Shown: piece after piece, positions 16,374 through 27,469 of the stretch
How the letters are laid out: each line of letters starts with the position of its first letter
Numbering within the stretch: the stretch's first letter is position 1
Assembly (NCBI RefSeq): GCF_031119625.1
Contig: NZ_JAVHZV010000029.1
Span: 124,001 to 188,000 of the forward strand
Source of the DNA: Pseudomonas sp. G34
GTDB lineage: Bacteria; Pseudomonadota; Gammaproteobacteria; Pseudomonadales; Pseudomonadaceae
DNA: 64,000 nucleotides
Direction of reading: 5' to 3'
Program-made: the position numbers and the translations under genes
The notes under the pieces: model-generated
Told to the model about the DNA's origin: nothing
Database searches by the model: none
The model's input: only the letters and a program-made list of their open reading frames with translations

Positions 16374-17099
16374 CTAACGGTTTGGCACATAGCGCTCGAT
16401 GATGCGCTGCAGGCTGCCGTCGCGGCGCATGCCTTCGAGGGCGTCGTGGACCGACTCGACCAGCGTGGGGTCGCACTGCAGCGAGCAGGCGATGTACATG
16501 TCCAGCGGTGCGAGCAGGGCACTCATGGCCAGCTCAGGGCCGCTGTCCCACTGGTGACGACCTTCCAGATCGGTGGTGAACCAGGCATCCACCCGGCCGC
16601 GCCTGACCAACTGGATCGGTTGATCGCCGAGTTTCAGGGCATACAGCTGGTCGCTGGTAAAGCCGGCATGCCTGAGGATCTCTTCCTGCGCGGTGCCCAG
16701 GCCGACGGCCACCAGGCGATAGCGCTGGCGCGCTTGCTCCAGGCTGGAAACCGGATCGTCGAGGGTGAAGAAGGCGCGGGACAGCGGCTGGATATTGGCG
16801 ACCCAGGTGAAGTGCGCTTCGCGCTCCGGAGTACGTGACAGGGGCACGATCATCACGTCGCGCGCTTCCTGGGTGCGCTTCTGGGCACGCGCCCAGGGCG
16901 CGTTTTCAACCACGGCGCGATAGCCTGCCCGTTGCAGCGCCATGATGGCGATGTCACCGGTAATGCCATTGCCGTGGTCGCCGTGCAGCGCCAGGGGCGC
17001 GGCATCCGGCATGTACAGCTGGATAGGGCGGGGTTCGGCAGCCAGGTGGTAGGGCAGCAGCAGTGACAGCAGGCAGGCAATAAGGCGCAACGCGGACAT
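16374..17099 (-). CDS. Periplasmic solute-binding protein, family 3 type
   Basis: 241 residues with a signal peptide (residues 1-21, cleavage after LAA-EP). The rest has the layout of an amino-acid-type binding protein: GNGITGDIAIMALQRAGY, a central ENAPWARAQKR, and a late helix SVHDALEGMRRDGSLQRIIERY. No transporter genes are adjacent, as is common for orphan binding proteins of this type in Pseudomonas. Ligand not predictable. The upstream base composition shows no strong ribosome site (AAGGAATG precedes the start). Confidence 0.8.
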   Translation of the reverse strand: MSALRLIACLLSLLLPYHLAAEPRPIQLYMPDAAPLALHGDHGNGITGDIAIMALQRAGYRAVVENAPWARAQKRTQEARDVMIVPLSRTPEREAHFTWVANIQPLSRAFFTLDDPVSSLEQARQRYRLVAVGLGTAQEEILRHAGFTSDQLYALKLGDQPIQLVRRGRVDAWFTTDLEGRHQWDSGPELAMSALLAPLDMYIACSLQCDPTLVESVHDALEGMRRDGSLQRIIERYVPNR

Positions 17100-17189
17100 T
17101 CCTTGACGATATGTCGCGAGTATAGGAGGTGCCGAGCGGTGTATCTGTGAACCACTGACAGGATCGTCAGGAGGCGATGCATAGAGTGG

Positions 17190-17220
17190 GCGATCACCCG
17201 GCTGCGTGCCGGGTGATCGC
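17190..17220. other. Stable hairpin after the acetoacetyl-CoA synthetase gene
   Basis: GCGATCACCCGGC / GCCGGGTGATCGC is a perfect 13-bp stem with a five-base loop, six bases beyond the stop of the minus-strand gene. No T-run follows in either direction, so it may stabilise the 3' end of the message or work with Rho rather than terminate by itself. Confidence 0.7.
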
Positions 17221-17225
17221 AGCGG

Positions 17226-19181
<1,956 letters not shown>

Positions 19182-19193
19182 CGGTACATCCAG

Positions 19194-20540
19194 TCAGGCG
19201 AGAAAATAGAAGCAGCCGGCGATAACCACGCCGGAGTAGATCAGGGCGATCAGGCAGTAGCCCATGATGTCGCGGGCGCCCAGGCCGACGATGCCGAGCA
19301 GGGGCAGTGCCCAGAATGGTTGGATCATGTTGGTCCAGGCGTCGCCCCAGGCGATGGCCATGGCGGTGACCGCCGGCTCGACGCCCAGCGCCTGCCCGGC
19401 GGGCAGCATGATCGGGCCCTGTACGGCCCACTGGCCGCCACCCGAGGGCACGAAAACGTTGACCACGCCGGCGCTGAGAAATGCCAGCAGCGGGAAGCTG
19501 CGCTGTGAGGAGCCGTCGATGAACAGCTGGCTGATCTGCCCGGCCAGCGACACGCCATCGGCGCTGGCGCCGGTCATCATGCCCATGATGCCGGCATAGA
19601 AAGGGAACAGCAGCACGATGCCGCCGATGCCGCGCACGCTGATGTCCACGGCGCGCATGTAGCGCTCCGGGCTGCCGTGCAGCAGCAGGCCGAGAAACAG
19701 GAACAGGCCGATCACCGTGTTGAGGTCCAGGGCCAGGCCCTTGTCCATGAAGTGGCCGACGTAGAACAGCGCGGCCATGGCCACCAGGGCCAGGCCCAGC
19801 AGGCGGCTGTCGTCCAGGCGCTGGGCCGGGGTGTCGCGCTCGGGCTTATCGGCCTCGGGCTCACGCAGCAGTTCAGGGTCGGCCACCTTGGTGTGTGCAG
19901 GCGCCGGGTGCATGGCGCGGTTGAGCAGCGGCAGGCCGATTACCAGAAAGGCGATGATGGTCAGGTTGAGCGGCGTGAACAGGGTCAGCGCCACGCCGAT
20001 CGGTGCATCGATCACGCCGCCACTGACCTTGGCCACATCGGCGCCACCGCCGGCCAGCGCCAGGGGAATGGAACCGGACAGGCCGCCGTGCCAGACCAGG
20101 AAGCCGGAGTAGGCCGAGGCCACCAGCAGCGGATAGTCCACGCCCTTGACCTGACGGGCCAGGGCGCGCGCCATCACCGCACCGATCACCAGGCCGAAGC
20201 CCCAGTTGATCCAGCAACCGACCAGGGCGATCAGGCTGACCGTCACGATGGCCTGGGCAGGCGTGCGTGGAATGGCCGCCAGGCGATCCAGCAGGCGCCG
20301 CACCGGTGGTGCACTGGCCAGCGCGTGGCCGGTGACGAACACCAGGGCCATCTGCATGGCGAAGGCCAGCAACGCCCAGAAGCCGACGTTCCAGTGGCGC
20401 ACCATGGCCGGCAGGCTCTGCTCGGTGCTGAACATGGCCAGCGCCAGGACGAACAGGGTGAGCAGGGCAGAAAACACGAACGACGACGGCAGGTAGCGCT
20501 GAACCAGCTGCACGCTCAGGTGGGTGATTCGGTTGAACAT
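19194..20540 (-). CDS. atoE: Short-chain fatty acid (acetoacetate) transporter AtoE type
   Basis: A 448-residue membrane protein with about ten helices, of the AtoE family that imports short-chain fatty acids. Recognised text: RYLPSSFVFSALLTLFV near the start, INWGFGLVIGA, and near the end FVPSGGGQWAVQGPIMLPA with AWGDAWTNMIQPFWALP. Start ATG follows GAGGTCACCCG. It lies between the dehydrogenase and the CoA ligase genes and most likely brings acetoacetate into the cell for them. Confidence 0.92.
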   Translation of the reverse strand: MFNRITHLSVQLVQRYLPSSFVFSALLTLFVLALAMFSTEQSLPAMVRHWNVGFWALLAFAMQMALVFVTGHALASAPPVRRLLDRLAAIPRTPAQAIVTVSLIALVGCWINWGFGLVIGAVMARALARQVKGVDYPLLVASAYSGFLVWHGGLSGSIPLALAGGGADVAKVSGGVIDAPIGVALTLFTPLNLTIIAFLVIGLPLLNRAMHPAPAHTKVADPELLREPEADKPERDTPAQRLDDSRLLGLALVAMAALFYVGHFMDKGLALDLNTVIGLFLFLGLLLHGSPERYMRAVDISVRGIGGIVLLFPFYAGIMGMMTGASADGVSLAGQISQLFIDGSSQRSFPLLAFLSAGVVNVFVPSGGGQWAVQGPIMLPAGQALGVEPAVTAMAIAWGDAWTNMIQPFWALPLLGIVGLGARDIMGYCLIALIYSGVVIAGCFYFLA

Positions 20541-20609
20541 CGGGTGACCTCTTATTGTTGTTTTTGTTGTTCGGCGCCTCCTGGCGCCGTTCTCTGCAGT
20601 CTATCGCGA

Positions 20610-21380
20610 TTATTGAGCCAGCCAGCCGCCGTCCATGTTCCAGGCCGCACCGCGCACCTGGGCGGCGGCGTCGCTGCACAGGAACAGTGCCAGTTCACCC
20701 AGTTGCCGGGGCGTCACGAATTCCAGCGAGGGTTGCTTCTCGGCCAGCAGCTTGCGCTTTTCCTCTTCGCTGTTGCCGCTTTCGGCAGCGCGCGCATCGA
20801 TCTGCGCCTGCACCAGCGGCGTCAGCACCCAGCCGGGGCAGATGGCGTTGCAGGTGATGCCGGTGGTGGCGGTTTCCAGCGCCACGGATTTGCTCAGGCC
20901 GACCAGCCCGTGCTTGGCCGCCACGTAAGCGCTCTTGCCGGCGGAGGCCGCCAGGCCATGGGCCGAGGCGATATTGATGATGCGCCCCCAGTTGCGCTGG
21001 CGCATGCCGGGCAACGCCAGGCGGGTGGTGTGAAAGGCCGAGGACAGATTGATGGCGATGATCGCGTCCCAGCGCTCCGGAGCGAAATCCTCCACTGGCG
21101 AAACGTGCTGGATGCCGGCGTTGTTGACCAGAATGTCGATGGCGCCGAACTCGCGCTCGGCATAGGCGATCATCGCCTCGATCTGCTGCGGGTCGCTCAT
21201 GTCCGCGGGGTGATGAAGCACCTTGCCGCCAGACGCGGCCACCGCGTCGATGGCCGCCTGGGCGTCGCCGAAGCCATTGAGCAGCAGGTCGGCGCCGGCT
21301 TCGGCCAGCACCAGCGCGATGCCCAGGCCGATGCCGCTGGTGGAACCGGTGACCAGTGCGGTCTTGCCTTTGAGGTTCAT
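20610..21380 (-). CDS. 3-hydroxybutyrate dehydrogenase
   Basis: A 256-residue short-chain dehydrogenase that oxidises D-3-hydroxybutyrate to acetoacetate with NAD. Cofactor motif TGSTSGIG at residues 11-18, NNAG at about 91-94, catalytic Ser142-type region INIASAHG, and YVAAK with the catalytic Tyr and Lys. GITCNAICPGWVLTPLV and the conserved Gln/His of the substrate pocket (NAGIQHVSPVEDF) fit the hydroxybutyrate dehydrogenase subfamily. ATG follows AAGGAGTTGTT. The cluster context (acetoacetate transporter, CoA ligase, hydroxybutyrate permease) supports the substrate. Confidence 0.93.
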   Translation of the reverse strand: MNLKGKTALVTGSTSGIGLGIALVLAEAGADLLLNGFGDAQAAIDAVAASGGKVLHHPADMSDPQQIEAMIAYAEREFGAIDILVNNAGIQHVSPVEDFAPERWDAIIAINLSSAFHTTRLALPGMRQRNWGRIINIASAHGLAASAGKSAYVAAKHGLVGLSKSVALETATTGITCNAICPGWVLTPLVQAQIDARAAESGNSEEEKRKLLAEKQPSLEFVTPRQLGELALFLCSDAAAQVRGAAWNMDGGWLAQ

Positions 21381-21423
21381 AACAACTCCTTGGGTGCGCA
21401 GCGAAGCGCACCTGTCACGAAAA

Positions 21424-22815
21424 CTAAACGATGCCGGTGGTGTAGAAGACGCCGATCACGAAGAACACCGCGAGGGTCTTGATAAGGGTGATGCCGAAAA
21501 TGTCCTTGTAGGCTTCGCGATGGGTCAGCCCGGTAACCGCCAGCAGGGTGATCACCGCGCCGTTGTGGGGCAGGGTATCCATGCCGCCGCTGGCCATGGA
21601 GGCGACGCGGTGCATGACCTCCAGGGGAATGTTGGCGGCGTTGGCAGCGGCGATGAAACTGTCGGACATGGCCGCCAGGGCGATGCTCATGCCGCCCGAC
21701 GCCGAGCCGGTGATACCGGCCAGCAGGGTCACGGTCACTGCTTCGTTGACCAGCGGGTTGGGGATGCCCTTGAGCGCGTCGGCGAGTACCAGAAAGCCCG
21801 GCAGCGAGGCGATCACCGCACCGAAGCCGTATTCCGACGCGGTGTTCATCGCCGCCAGCAACGAGCCACCGACCGCCGCCTTGGTGCCTTCGGCAAGCTT
21901 TTCGCGAATCACGCCAAAGGCGCTGACCAGCACCAGGGCAATGCCCGCCAGCAGCGCCGCCTGTACGGCCCAGATGGCGGTCAGCTTGCTGACGTCGGTT
22001 TGCAGTGGCGCGGCCATGCCGGCCAGCTGCAGGCTGTGGGTCTTGCCGTAGAACTCGGGAATCCAGTGGGTGAACAGCAGGTTGGCCACGCCCACCAGCA
22101 CCAGTGGGGCAAGGGCCAGCCAGGGACTTGGCAGCTTGATGTCATCCGGGGTTTCCGGCTCGTTGCGCAGCTCGGTGCCGTAGCCTTCGCCAGCGCGCAC
22201 TGCCTTGTTCAACTGGCGGCGCAGGTAGAGCATGCCCATGCCAAGCACGAACAGGCTGCCGATCAGCCCCAGCCAGGGCGCGGCCCAGGCGGTGGTGTTG
22301 AAGAAGGTGGTGGGAATGATGTTCTGGATCTGCGGGGTGCCGGGCAGGGCGTCCATGGTGAAGCTGAACGCGCCGAGGGCGATGGTCGCGGGGATCAGCC
22401 GCTTGGGAATGTTGCTCTGGCGGAACATCTCGGCCGCGAACGGGTACACCGCAAACACCACCACGAACAGCGACACGCCGCCGTAGGTGAGCAGGGCGCA
22501 GACCAGCACGATCACCAGCATCGCCTGGCCGGTGCCGAATACGCGAATGGCAGCGGCGACGATGGAACGCGAGAAACCGGACAGCTCGATCAGCTTGCCA
22601 AACACGGCGCCAAGCAGGAATACCGGAAAGTAGAGCTTGATGAAGCCCACCATCTTTTCCATGAACACCCCGGTAAAGGCGGGCGCCACGGCGCTGGGGT
22701 CGGTGAGCAGTACCGCGCCGAGGGCGGCGATGGGAGCGAAGAGGATGACGCTGTAGCCACGGTAGGCGGCCAGCATCAGCAGAGCGAGTGCAGCGAGGGC
22801 GATGATGACACTCAT
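21424..22815 (-). CDS. GntP-family permease, probable 3-hydroxybutyrate importer
   Basis: A 463-residue permease with about twelve helices. FPVFLLGAVFGKLIELSGFSR and LPGTPQIQNIIPTTFF belong to the GntP/citrate-transporter-like group, and DTLPHNGAVITLLAVTGL is a conserved reentrant region. First gene of the minus-strand ketone-body unit. A sigma-54 promoter about 130 bases upstream probably drives it together with the genes that follow. Substrate is inferred from the neighbours. Confidence 0.88.
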   Translation of the reverse strand: MSVIIALAALALLMLAAYRGYSVILFAPIAALGAVLLTDPSAVAPAFTGVFMEKMVGFIKLYFPVFLLGAVFGKLIELSGFSRSIVAAAIRVFGTGQAMLVIVLVCALLTYGGVSLFVVVFAVYPFAAEMFRQSNIPKRLIPATIALGAFSFTMDALPGTPQIQNIIPTTFFNTTAWAAPWLGLIGSLFVLGMGMLYLRRQLNKAVRAGEGYGTELRNEPETPDDIKLPSPWLALAPLVLVGVANLLFTHWIPEFYGKTHSLQLAGMAAPLQTDVSKLTAIWAVQAALLAGIALVLVSAFGVIREKLAEGTKAAVGGSLLAAMNTASEYGFGAVIASLPGFLVLADALKGIPNPLVNEAVTVTLLAGITGSASGGMSIALAAMSDSFIAAANAANIPLEVMHRVASMASGGMDTLPHNGAVITLLAVTGLTHREAYKDIFGITLIKTLAVFFVIGVFYTTGIV

Positions 22816-22942
22816 CGGCTATCTCCTGACCCTGCAGCACGGCGAATCGACAGGCTGCCGTAGCCATTCGAGTAACTCGCACAGGCGCTGTGGGCGCTTT
22901 TGTTTTTGTTGTCGGCGGCGGGTAGGCCCGCAAGCAGGCAAT

Positions 22943-22958
22943 AGCGAGTTCTGTGCCA
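22943..22958 (-). promoter_or_regulatory. Sigma-54 promoter of the ketone-body operon
   Basis: On the minus strand TGGCAC, five bases, then TCGCT gives the -24 GG and -12 GC pair of an RpoN promoter, with one mismatch to TTGCT. It is 128 bases upstream of the permease start, and the adjacent regulator is of the sigma-54 activator class. Confidence 0.78.
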
Positions 22959-23020
22959 GGTTTATAACCTGTTGAATTTAAAAGCTTTTATTTGAATTAT
23001 TATGGCCTGATGTGTGCATT

Positions 23021-23036
23021 GTCCCGATTTCGGGAC
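23021..23036. promoter_or_regulatory. Activator site 1 of the ketone-body operon
   Basis: GTCCCGATTTCGGGAC is a perfect 16-bp palindrome, 62 bases upstream of the sigma-54 -24 element. Two related 16-mers follow at 23078 and 23096. Location and repetition fit enhancer sites for the adjacent activator. Confidence 0.75.
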
Positions 23037-23077
23037 GGAGATTCATTTTCGCGCACGCCACACGGGCATTTGCTGCA

Positions 23078-23093
23078 GTCCTGAAAGTGAGAC
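23078..23093. promoter_or_regulatory. Activator site 2 (diverged)
   Basis: GTCCTGAAAGTGAGAC keeps the GTCC...GAC ends of site 1 but is a weaker palindrome. It is two bases from site 3, so these two could bind adjacent dimers. Confidence 0.55.
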
Positions 23094-23095
23094 AA

Positions 23096-23104
23096 GTCCC
23101 GATT

Positions 23105-23111
<7 letters not shown>
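23096..23111. promoter_or_regulatory. Activator site 3, overlapping the regulator's stop
   Basis: GTCCCGATTTCAGGAC differs from site 1 at one base. It covers the last codons of the activator gene, so coding and operator sequence are shared here. Confidence 0.7.
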
Positions 23112-24538
<1,427 letters not shown>

Positions 24539-24577
24539 AACGCGGCGCGACACCCTTGCGGTGCCGCGCCATGGCGG

Positions 24578-25822
24578 TCAGCCAGCTTCGCTGGCCTTGC
24601 GCGGGGTTTTCGCGGCAGGCGCCTCGAGCAGCCCGTCGGCGCGGAACATCGCCTTGATGCCGCGTACGGCCTGGCGGATACGATCCTGGTTCTCGATCAG
24701 CGCGAAGCGCACATGATCATCGCCGTAGTCACCGAAGCCGATGCCTGGCGACACGCAGACCTTGGCTTCGGCCAGCAGCTGCTTGGCGAACTCCAGGGAG
24801 CCGAGATGGGCGTAGGCCTCGGGAATCTTCGCCCATACGTACATCGAGGCCTTGGGGTTCTCGACCATCCAGCCCAGCTCGTGCAGACCCTTGACCAGCA
24901 CGTTGCGGCGCTGGCGGTACTGCTCGGCGATATCCAGCACGCATTGCTGGTCGCCTTCCAGGGCGGCGATGGCCGCCACCTGCAGCGGCGTGAAGGTGCC
25001 GTAGTCGTGGTAGCTCTTGATCCGCCCCAGGGCGTTGACCAGCTCCGGGTTGCCGACCATGAAGCCGATCCGCCAGCCGGCCATGTTGTAGCTCTTGGAC
25101 AGGGTGAAGAACTCCACGGCAATGTCCTTGGCGCCCGGCACCTGCATGATCGACGGGGCTTTCCAGCCGTCGTAGACGATGTCGGCGTAGGCCAGGTCGT
25201 GGATCACCAGCACGTTGTACTGCTTGGCCAGGGCCACCACGCGCTCGAAGAAGTCCAGCTCCACGCACTGCGCGGTGGGGTTGGAGGGGAAGCCGAGGAT
25301 CATCATCTTCGGCTTCGGGATGCTCTCGCGAATCGCCCGCTCCAGCTCGATGAAGAAGTCCACGCCGGGCACCAACGGCACCGAACGCACCTGGGCGCCA
25401 GCGATCACCGCGCCATAGATATGGATGGGGTAGCTGGGGTTGGGCACCAGCACCGTGTCGCCGTGATCCAGGGTGGCCAGCATCAGGTGTGCCAGGCCTT
25501 CCTTGGAGCCGATGGTGACGATGGCTTCGCTCTCCGGGTCGATATCGACCTGATAGCGCTCCTGGTACCAGCGCGAGATCGCCCGGCGCAGGCGCGGGAT
25601 GCCGCGGGAGGTGGAGTAGCCATGGGTGTCTTCACGCTGGGCGACCTGTACCAGCTTCTCCACGATATGCGGCGGCGTGGCGCCATCGGGGTTGCCCATG
25701 CTCAGGTCGATGATGTCCTCGCCACGGCGGCGAGCGGCCATCTTCAGTTCAGCGGTGATGTTGAAAACGTAAGGGGGGAGACGATCGATGCGCGCAAAGC
25801 GACGCGAAGCCTGTTCAGACAT
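24578..25822 (-). CDS. alaC: Alanine transaminase AlaC
   Basis: A 414-residue PLP-dependent class I aminotransferase that interconverts alanine/2-oxoglutarate and pyruvate/glutamate. The text RFARIDRLPPYVFNITAELK and GEDIIDLSMGNPDGATPPHI agrees almost word for word with Escherichia coli AlaC as I recall it. PLP lysine lies in LSKSYNMAGWRIGF; NPTAQCVE carries the conserved Asn. ATG 25822 was chosen because GAGGAAAGC precedes it; the frame opens at 26014. No operon partner is evident. Confidence 0.93.
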   Translation of the reverse strand: MSEQASRRFARIDRLPPYVFNITAELKMAARRRGEDIIDLSMGNPDGATPPHIVEKLVQVAQREDTHGYSTSRGIPRLRRAISRWYQERYQVDIDPESEAIVTIGSKEGLAHLMLATLDHGDTVLVPNPSYPIHIYGAVIAGAQVRSVPLVPGVDFFIELERAIRESIPKPKMMILGFPSNPTAQCVELDFFERVVALAKQYNVLVIHDLAYADIVYDGWKAPSIMQVPGAKDIAVEFFTLSKSYNMAGWRIGFMVGNPELVNALGRIKSYHDYGTFTPLQVAAIAALEGDQQCVLDIAEQYRQRRNVLVKGLHELGWMVENPKASMYVWAKIPEAYAHLGSLEFAKQLLAEAKVCVSPGIGFGDYGDDHVRFALIENQDRIRQAVRGIKAMFRADGLLEAPAAKTPRKASEAG

Positions 25823-26071
25823 GCTTTCCTCGACAAACGTAAGCGCCCGGAACCGTCCGAGCGACGTAGGCCACTGCGGTGGCCTGGGCGGACAATAAGG
25901 CCCGCCATGGGCTTTGTCGAGCGGCTTGATCAGCACGGCAAGGAGTTTTTGTGGATTGCCTGCTGGCCGCCACGAAACGCTATCCTTGGCGCTGACTCGA
26001 ACACACACACGCATCGTGCAGGCACCGGGCAGACCGGTGTCGCATCACAACAAGACAGAGAGCCTTATCAG

Positions 26072-27235
26072 ATGACTCACCGCACTATCGCCATGGGCCT
26101 GTTCACGGCCAGCCTTGCCGTGACGCTACCGGCCACTGCGATGACCGAGCAACAATTCCAGGATCAGGCAGCGCAGCTGTTCGCGCCGCTGATGGCCGAG
26201 TACGACGTGCCGGGCCTGGCGGTCGGTGTCACCTGGCAGGGCAAGCATTACCTGTACACCCAGGGCCAGGCGAACCGCGAAGCCGGCGTCGCGGTATCCC
26301 GGCAGACACTGTTCGAGCTCGGCTCGCTGAGCAAGACCTTCAACGTCACCCTGGCGGCATTGGCCCAGGAGCGTGGGCTGCTGTCGCTGGATGATCAGGT
26401 CGGCGAGCGCCTTCCCCTGCTGAAGGCCACGCCGGTCGGCGCCTTGAGCCTGATGGACCTGGCCACCCATCAAAGCAATGGCCTGCCGCTGCAGGTGCCG
26501 GATGCCATCAACAGCGACAGCGCCCTGATGAGCTGGCTGCGCCAGTGGCGGCCGACGGCGGGCGGGGGGCATGAGCGGGCGTATTCCAACGTCAGCATTG
26601 GCCTGCTGGGGCGTATTTCCGCCAGCGCGTTCGGCCAGCCTTATGCCCAGGCGTTGCATGAGCAGGTACTGGCACCGTTGGCGCTCGGCAGCACTTATGT
26701 CCAGGTGCCTGCCGCGCAGATGCCGCGCTATGCCTACGGCTATGCACGGCAGACCAACAAGGCCATCCGGGTGAGCCCGGGCATGCTCGATGCCGAAGCC
26801 TATGGCCTCAAATCCAACATCGACGACATGTTGCGCTTCGTCGATATCAACCTGGGCTCGACCAAGGTGCCCGAACCACTCGCTGCCGCCATCGCGGTTA
26901 CCCACCAAGGGATAACGCGAACCGCACCGTTCACCCAGGCGATGATCTGGGAGCGTTACCCGTGGCCAGTCTCGCGTGAGCGCCTGCTGGCGGGTAACGC
27001 ACCGGCCATGGCCCTGGAAGCGCAGCCTGCTAGCCGATTGGCTCAGCGAGAAACCGGCGAGCAGGGTGTGCTGTTCAGCAAGACCGGCTCGACCAATGGC
27101 TTTGGTGGCTATGTCGCCTTCGCACCAGAAGAGCGTATTGGCGTGGTGATGCTGGCCAACCGCAACGTGCCCCTCGAAGCGCGAGTCGATGCATCCTACA
27201 AGCTGCTGCAGCTGGTGTTGGAAGCTGACCGCTAG
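26072..27235 (+). CDS. ampC: Class C beta-lactamase (AmpC type)
   Basis: 387 residues, periplasmic serine beta-lactamase. Signal peptide 1-23 (cleavage after ATA). Active-site motifs are complete: S85-L-S-K88, Y171-S-N173 and K337-T-G. SKTGSTNGFGGYVAF is the family text around the KTG box. Chromosomal AmpC is common in Pseudomonas; no ampR gene is adjacent, so inducible control by a neighbouring AmpR is not suggested. The open frame extends 664 codons upstream antisense to alaC and the sigma-54 activator; ATG 26072 is where the signal peptide begins. Confidence 0.93.
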   Translation: MTHRTIAMGLFTASLAVTLPATAMTEQQFQDQAAQLFAPLMAEYDVPGLAVGVTWQGKHYLYTQGQANREAGVAVSRQTLFELGSLSKTFNVTLAALAQERGLLSLDDQVGERLPLLKATPVGALSLMDLATHQSNGLPLQVPDAINSDSALMSWLRQWRPTAGGGHERAYSNVSIGLLGRISASAFGQPYAQALHEQVLAPLALGSTYVQVPAAQMPRYAYGYARQTNKAIRVSPGMLDAEAYGLKSNIDDMLRFVDINLGSTKVPEPLAAAIAVTHQGITRTAPFTQAMIWERYPWPVSRERLLAGNAPAMALEAQPASRLAQRETGEQGVLFSKTGSTNGFGGYVAFAPEERIGVVMLANRNVPLEARVDASYKLLQLVLEADR

Positions 27236-27424
27236 CCTCAGGCGTTTTTCAAACGCAGGAGCTGACGCTCAGGCGAAAAGCACGGCGTGTTGCTCGGTGC
27301 GCGTGGGGCTGATCTCGGCAGGTTGGCAGCGTAAACCGGCGCGCCAGGTGCAGCCTGCGGGCTAAAGCGCCACGGCGGGCACACTGTAACCAGTACAGCG
27401 CTCGACAACCTCTGCAACGGGCAT

Positions 27425-27451
27425 AAAAAAGCCCCGCACGAGGCGGGGCTC
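27425..27451 (-). terminator. Rho-independent terminator after acnB
   Basis: On the minus strand AGCCCCGCC / GGCGGGGC-like arms (GCCCCGC ACGAG GCGGGGC) are followed by TTTTTTA. It sits 18 bases past the acnB stop. Confidence 0.9.
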
Positions 27452-27469
27452 TGTAACGCAGGCGAAGCC

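Noticed and set aside
17190..17220. Rho-independent terminator after the CoA ligase gene
   Set aside because: The stem is perfect but there is no T-run on either strand; listed only as a hairpin.
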